Below are positions 60,098 to 64,000 of a stretch of 64,000 bases of DNA, piece after piece. Position numbers and translations under genes: made by a program. The notes under the pieces are model-generated. The model ran no database searches, was not told where the DNA came from, and was given only the letters and a program-made list of their open reading frames with translations. Source of the DNA: an uncultured Prevotellaceae bacterium (GTDB lineage: Bacteria > Bacteroidota > Bacteroidia > Bacteroidales > Bacteroidaceae); the NCBI GenBank assembly GCA_946406435.1, contig CAMJKP010000001.1:96738-160737 (forward strand). The letters run 5' to 3'. How positions within the stretch are numbered: position 1 is the stretch's first letter; each line of letters starts with the position of its first letter.

Positions 60098-62168
60098 ACA
60101 TTGTGAGTTTGAGACTCACATACCCCGCTCTTCCCGGATTAACCGTTGAGAAGTTAGAGTTCCAGTATGAGGTGTCGCGCTTGTTGAAGATATTCTCGAT
60201 ACCGATACCAGGCTCAAGAGTGAAATTCTTCAAGGCGATAGTATGCTTCGTGTTCAAGTCCCATTGTGAGTACGCAGGAGCATAGCCGTAGGTGCTTGAA
60301 TAGCGCTCGCCCTGGATATGTCCGTTGAGGTTGATGTTCAGATGATAGTTCTTCCAACTCCTGTCCCAAGTCACATTCACGTTGCCTACATTCCTCACGC
60401 ACTTGTCAACAGGTGTCTTGGTGTATTCATACATCTGAGTATCAGAATTGAGACTCATCGTCTCTGCCTTCGAATCCGTATAGGTATATCCACCCCCGAG
60501 AGCAAAGCCACCCGGAAGCAGGAACTTCACGTTCATACTCAAGCCCTTGACCGTAGCCTTGTCGATATTGTCACGCTGACGAATTGTTGTCCAACCGTCC
60601 TCGTATATTGCCGTAAGCTTGCTGCTCGCATCAATCTCGCTCTGTCTCATAGTGCGATAGTTGATCATATTGCGAATCTTATTCACGTATGTGCTGATGC
60701 TCGCGCGAACCCACTCGTTTGAATACTCGGCATTCAAATTCCAGAAGTCATTCTTCTCAGGCTTCAGATTCTCGTTGTTCAGAGTATATCGCTTGTTGGT
60801 CTTTGCCTGATCCGTTGCATATAATTGCGACAAGGTAGGTGTGCGGTAGCCTCCTGCATAGCTTGCACGAAGTCTGAAACCTCCTGCGTGGAAGAACAGA
60901 GCGGCATTTGGCGTGAAGTGAGAACCGAAATTGCTGTTATGCGTATATCTGAAACCTGCCACAGCCTCCAGCATATTGCAAATCTGTATCTCGTCCTGAG
61001 CAAAGAGATTTGAAGTGTTCATGCTCTCAGATTCAATATTATCCGATACACTCTTCAGATTCTCCTGAACGAGTTCCACACCTCCCGACAGCTTATTCCA
61101 AGAGTTCAACCTAAAAATTCCCTTCAAGGTCTCGTTCCAGTAATGCGTACGTTTTCTCGATTCGCTATAAGCCTCTGCATCAAGCGTTTGCCAATAGTCA
61201 TACTCAGAATTGAAGTTATCATTATAGATATCAAGATACACATGAGTATTCTTGTTAGGCGTCCAGCGTGCTCCTGCCCCTACATTATACGACTGATGAT
61301 GCAAGTCGTAGGTATATGCCTGCTTCGACGTATATTCGTATGTCGTCTCGCCTGTCTCCTTGTCGGTCTTAGCCTTCTGGGTATAGTAGCTTGCCAACTG
61401 CGGACGTTTTGTATTATGGTCATAGAGATTTCCGCGGGCATACACATCAAACTTCTCAGAGAATCGCCATTCCAGCCTCTCGCTTATATTCTCCGAACGG
61501 AAGCCCTGTGACATTGGTCTGCCAGTAAGCTTTGGAACAGACACATCGCCCTCCATAAACTCCTGATAGTTGTTCACCTGCCAGTTGTCTGCCTGACGAT
61601 GGTTATACGATGTATAGCTTGAGAACTTCCCTTGGGTAACATCCACGTTCACATCCTGATCAAAGCGCCCTTTGCTTGAGAAGCGTGTCCTGCTCGTCAC
61701 GTCAACAGGCTTCTTGCTCTCGTCGGTAATGATATTGATAACTCCCGCTATGGCATCTGAACCATACAGGGCACTTGCTGCCCCCGAGAGTATCTCTATT
61801 CGCTTTATGTTGTCAATACTGATACGATCCCAGCGGTCATCGCCACTCACGCGCTTTCCGTTCTCCAGAATCACGATATAGTCATCGCTCACGCCATTGA
61901 AGTTCACGAATGTTCCCATACCATTAGTATGCGTCGTAATGTCAGAACTCAACTTTGTCAAAGCCTCCTGAAGACTCGTAACCTGAGCGTCCTTCAGTTC
62001 TTTTGCTGAGATAACCTTAACGGCTATCGGAGTGTTATCCGCCTTGTGATACGTTCCGGTGCCCGTCACAGTTACAGGGTTCAGTTCCACATTCTTTTCT
62101 GACTGTGCATTAGTATTTACAGCCAAAGCTGAGATTACAGTCAAGAATAATAATTTTTCTTTTTTCAT
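60096..62168 (-). CDS. TonB-dependent outer-membrane receptor, first gene of the minus-strand cobalamin operon
   Basis: A 690-aa receptor with signal peptide MKKEKLLFLTVISALAVNTN. The plug begins ELNPVTVTGTGTYHKADNTP, has DDYIVILENGKRVSGDDRW near residue 104 and SALYGSDAIAGVINIITDES near residue 135. The barrel ends in YVSLKLTM. It precedes CobJ-CbiC, so a corrinoid substrate is probable, and it differs enough from the receptor at 42343 to suggest another ligand form. Its leader (62169-62436) contains no recognisable cobalamin riboswitch. Confidence 0.87.
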   Translation of the reverse strand: MKKEKLLFLTVISALAVNTNAQSEKNVELNPVTVTGTGTYHKADNTPIAVKVISAKELKDAQVTSLQEALTKLSSDITTHTNGMGTFVNFNGVSDDYIVILENGKRVSGDDRWDRISIDNIKRIEILSGAASALYGSDAIAGVINIITDESKKPVDVTSRTRFSSKGRFDQDVNVDVTQGKFSSYTSYNHRQADNWQVNNYQEFMEGDVSVPKLTGRPMSQGFRSENISERLEWRFSEKFDVYARGNLYDHNTKRPQLASYYTQKAKTDKETGETTYEYTSKQAYTYDLHHQSYNVGAGARWTPNKNTHVYLDIYNDNFNSEYDYWQTLDAEAYSESRKRTHYWNETLKGIFRLNSWNKLSGGVELVQENLKSVSDNIESESMNTSNLFAQDEIQICNMLEAVAGFRYTHNSNFGSHFTPNAALFFHAGGFRLRASYAGGYRTPTLSQLYATDQAKTNKRYTLNNENLKPEKNDFWNLNAEYSNEWVRASISTYVNKIRNMINYRTMRQSEIDASSKLTAIYEDGWTTIRQRDNIDKATVKGLSMNVKFLLPGGFALGGGYTYTDSKAETMSLNSDTQMYEYTKTPVDKCVRNVGNVNVTWDRSWKNYHLNINLNGHIQGERYSSTYGYAPAYSQWDLNTKHTIALKNFTLEPGIGIENIFNKRDTSYWNSNFSTVNPGRAGYVSLKLTM

Positions 62169-62349
62169 AAATCACTTCCTCATCTCCCGAGGAATTTTTC
62201 ATTTAGTTTTGGCTTATGTTATTAAATCACTTAATGTATTGTATACTTCAATTTTAACAGCAAGCTGTTTTTTAACTGACAATAATTTGCAATCTGCGCA
62301 ATCTTTTCAATCTTTATATTTTTTTATTGGATCAAGATTGGTAAGATTG

Positions 62350-62412
62350 GGAACTTGCGAAGCTTGGTGAGCCTTAGCGAACAATTATCGTCAGTTCAAG
62401 CACCAAAGGTGC
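62350..62412. repeat. Repeat shared with 63828-63898
   Basis: AACTTGCGAAGCTTGGTGAG, then CCTTAGCGAA and a GCACCAAAGGTGCG hairpin, matches the copy near 63828-63898 with some gaps. This copy falls in the untranslated leader of the minus-strand receptor gene. Confidence 0.65.
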
Positions 62413-62440
62413 GTTTATCTTGAAATCCTCAATTCCGACA

Positions 62441-62471
62441 CAAAGATAATTCATTTTTCAGACACGAGCAA
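62441..62471 (-). promoter_or_regulatory. Bacteroidetes-type promoter of the minus-strand cobalamin operon
   Basis: On the minus strand TTG (62471-62469), a 20-nt spacer and TATCTTTG (62448-62441). Predicted leader is about 268 nt; it contains a GCACCTTTGGTGC hairpin and a GATTG tandem array, but no B12 box. Confidence 0.65.
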
Positions 62472-62540
62472 GAAATAACCGCATTTTTTATCAAAAGAAG
62501 CTAAATTGTTTTTGAGAAAGCAAATTATCAGTAATATTTA

Positions 62541-62665
62541 CACGCAGAGGCACAGAGACGCAGAGTTTTTTTGACCACAGAACGCACGGAATAAACGAAT
62601 ATTCTTTTTATCAAGAATTAGAGAATTAGCGAATTTTGAATTAATGCGAAGAAGAGAATATTGCT
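62541..62665. repeat. ACGCAGAGG / CACGGAATAAACG degenerate repeats
   Basis: CACGCAGAGGCACAGAGACG with CAGAG is followed by TTTTTGACCACAGAACGCAC and GGAATAAACGAA, and then AGAATTAGAGAATTAGCGAA. Related sequence recurs at 63637-63661. No gene is called in 62472-64000. Confidence 0.6.
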
Positions 62666-62911
62666 ACTTGCGTAGCATTAGGGAATAGGCGTGATTGGCA
62701 GGAGCGCAAGCGACATTTCTCAAATTCTCTAAAAATCCCCCCAAAAAACCTTCTCTAATTTCTTCCCTATGGTCAGAGGGTCTTCGACAAATCTCTCAAA
62801 TTCTTGACAGAAAAAATTGGGGATTTTGGAACTTTTCCGCGAAATAAATTTGGGGATTTTGGAATTTTGGCCTTTTTTATCATTTGAGAAAGCATAATGC
62901 CAAGCTCGAAA

Positions 62912-63148
62912 TTGCCTGGAAGGCAACACTATGAGTAACCGAGGTGCATACTCGACGAGGGAGAGGATGCCCTCGGAAAAATACTGCGACCACATTACAA
63001 GCCTGGAAGGCTGTACATGATTGGAATTTACTCATGCTTTCACTATGTACTGCCCTCCAGACAGAAGGAGGATTACAGGCTTAATCCCCCGCACATTCTC
63101 GTTTCACTCGCATCTACGGGGTTACTAAGAGTATAGCCTTCCAGGCTT
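62912..63148. repeat. GCCTGGAAGGC palindrome cluster
   Basis: TGCCTGGAAGGCA (62912-62924), AAGCCTGGAAGGCT (about 62999-63012) and its exact reverse complement AGCCTTCCAGGCTT (about 63135-63148) form a REP-like set. The last two bracket a 120-bp spacer. An 88-codon frame at 62729-62995 overlaps these repeats and is not called. Confidence 0.65.
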
Positions 63149-63214
63149 TTTCTTTCCCTTCTTCATCCTTTGACAGTCCCTTGTTCCGCTGGGCAGGCGA
63201 CGGAGGAATACAGG

Positions 63215-63400
63215 CGGAAAATGGAACTTACTACGGACTTTACTTGGGACTTACATGGGACTTGCTTCGGACGCTTCCGAGCAATTAAGCGCCCCATCTC
63301 TCGTTTCATATTGCAAAAGTACGAAATAAAAAATTAGCGAGTGGACGTTAGCGGACGTTAAGGGACGATAAGGGACTTTTCGCGACGATGTTTAGCATAT
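63215..63400. repeat. Tandem 11-nt and 10-nt arrays
   Basis: GGACTTTACTT, GGGACTTACAT, GGGACTTGCTT (about 63236-63267) repeat every 11 nt. GTGGACGTTA, GCGGACGTTA, AGGGACGATA, AGGGACTTTT (about 63341-63380) repeat every 10 nt. Confidence 0.6.
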
Positions 63401-63534
63401 TTTAACACATAGGCAACAAAGATACAGAGAATATCAAACTTTGCGACTCTGCGACTTCGCGTTTATATTTACCCGGACGCTTCCGAGCAATCATGTACAC
63501 ACTCATTCCGTTTCATATTGCAAAGGTACGAAAT
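63268..63534. repeat. 60-bp direct repeat pair
   Basis: CGGACGCTTCCGAGCAAT plus GTTTCATATTGCAAA and GTACGAAAT occur at 63268-63327 and again at 63474-63534. Each copy includes a minus-strand TAnnTTTG box (TACTTTTG, TACCTTTG), but without a clear -33 partner. Confidence 0.65.
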
Positions 63535-63682
63535 TCAGAATTAATGGTTAGGACATAGCGTGAATAAGTGTGCAATAACGGGACATTTTCCTAATCTTTT
63601 TTCGAACGCTAAGACACAAAGGCGCTAAGATTAATTTTTGACCACGGAATAAACGAAAATATTAATCTATGTTCAAAAAGAT

Positions 63683-63794
63683 ATTAATGTCAGAATTAAC
63701 GTTTTAATTTGTGTCCTAATTAATGTTTCGCCGCAAGGCTTTTTTTCTTGCAACATTAATTGAACGTTAATTTAGACGTTAATTGAAACATTAA
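63683..63794. repeat. Large ATTAAYGT palindrome, related to the arms flanking the GxxExxY gene
   Basis: The left arm (63683-63727) runs ATTAATGT, AATTAACGT, AATTAATGTT; the right arm (63752-63794) is its near-exact reverse complement. They flank a 24-nt loop with CGCCGCAAGGC. The ATTAAT units and the GCC-rich cap resemble the arms at 24215 and 24767, but no gene is enclosed. Confidence 0.75.
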
Positions 63795-64000
63795 TTTTCT
63801 GGAATAAATTTTCTGGTCATCGTGAAGAACTTGCTTTAGCTTGATGAGCCTTAGCGAATAATTTTCTTGAAAGCCCCCAAGCACCGCAAGGTGCGAATTC
63901 CGTTCCTTCCGTGTCTTCCGTGGTCATATTCTCTCGTAACATGCGAAGAGTGACAGATAGTCTCAACAATCTTGTCCAACAGGTCCTTTTTCTACACTTG

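Noticed and set aside
62729..62995. An 88-codon minus-strand open frame
   Set aside because: It is built over repeated TTGGGGATTTTGGAA and GCCTGGAAGGC sequence, has no recognisable domain and no promoter or coding neighbours.
63521..63528. Minus-strand TACCTTTG as a promoter
   Set aside because: No -33 TTG at 19-21 nt; the box is part of a duplicated 60-bp repeat.

Overview
The window looks like a chromosomal segment of a gut- or rumen-type Bacteroidales, most likely Prevotellaceae (Prevotella/Segatella sensu lato). That is an inference. It rests on TAnnTTTG/TTTG promoter boxes about 20 nt apart, TonB-dependent receptors, polyprenol-phosphate-mannose synthase-type and TupA-type genes, and the dense G/C-rich hairpin repeats between genes. 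No rRNA, tRNA, CRISPR array, transposase or integrase was recognised.

Region 1 (1-26.0 kb, minus strand) is one large capsule/exopolysaccharide locus of tightly packed, often overlapping genes. It encodes five glycosyltransferases plus a PssD/PssE-like pair, a Wzx flippase, a Wzy/O-antigen-ligase-type polymerase, three hexapeptide acyltransferases, a pyruvyl transferase, a ferredoxin-like F420-dehydrogenase-beta protein, CapA, a GH26 hydrolase and two ATP-grasp enzymes. A precursor-supply module follows at 17.6-26 kb: GNAT, a PLP deaminase-like enzyme, DegT aminotransferase, SDR, a cytidylyltransferase-oxidoreductase fusion, a sugar nucleotidyltransferase, a UDP-glucuronate epimerase and a galactokinase. 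A GxxExxY gene framed by inverted repeats sits among them.

Region 2 (26.5-42 kb) has a xyloglucan-type glycosidase pair (GH31 alpha-xylosidase-like and GH3), a small membrane protein, a repeat-rich stretch with a frameshifted glycosyltransferase remnant, a sodium:solute symporter, mfd, a polyprenol-P-mannose synthase-like GT2, a Dabb protein and trigger factor.

Region 3 (42-62.5 kb) is a cobalamin locus in two opposed halves. The plus-strand half has a promoter and cobalamin riboswitch, then a TonB receptor, an exported CbiK, CobI and a BtuF-like binding protein. The minus-strand half has a TonB receptor, CobJ-CbiC, CobL (CbiE-CbiT), CbiG-CobM, CbiJ-CbiD, BtuC and CobB. Together they cover corrin-ring synthesis from sirohydrochlorin to cobyrinate a,c-diamide plus B12 uptake. 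A 672-aa orphan gene with its own promoter lies between the halves. Region 4 (62.5-64 kb) holds only degenerate repeats.

The most unusual feature is a set of MITE-sized (90-200 bp) paired-hairpin elements from 29.6 to 60.1 kb. They sit almost exactly between stop codons and the next start codons, in several cases supply the stop codon or the first codons of a protein, and are also inserted in frame inside cobalamin genes, mostly at domain linkers. Four other short-repeat classes have gone into the same proteins. The capsule locus lacks these hairpin elements.
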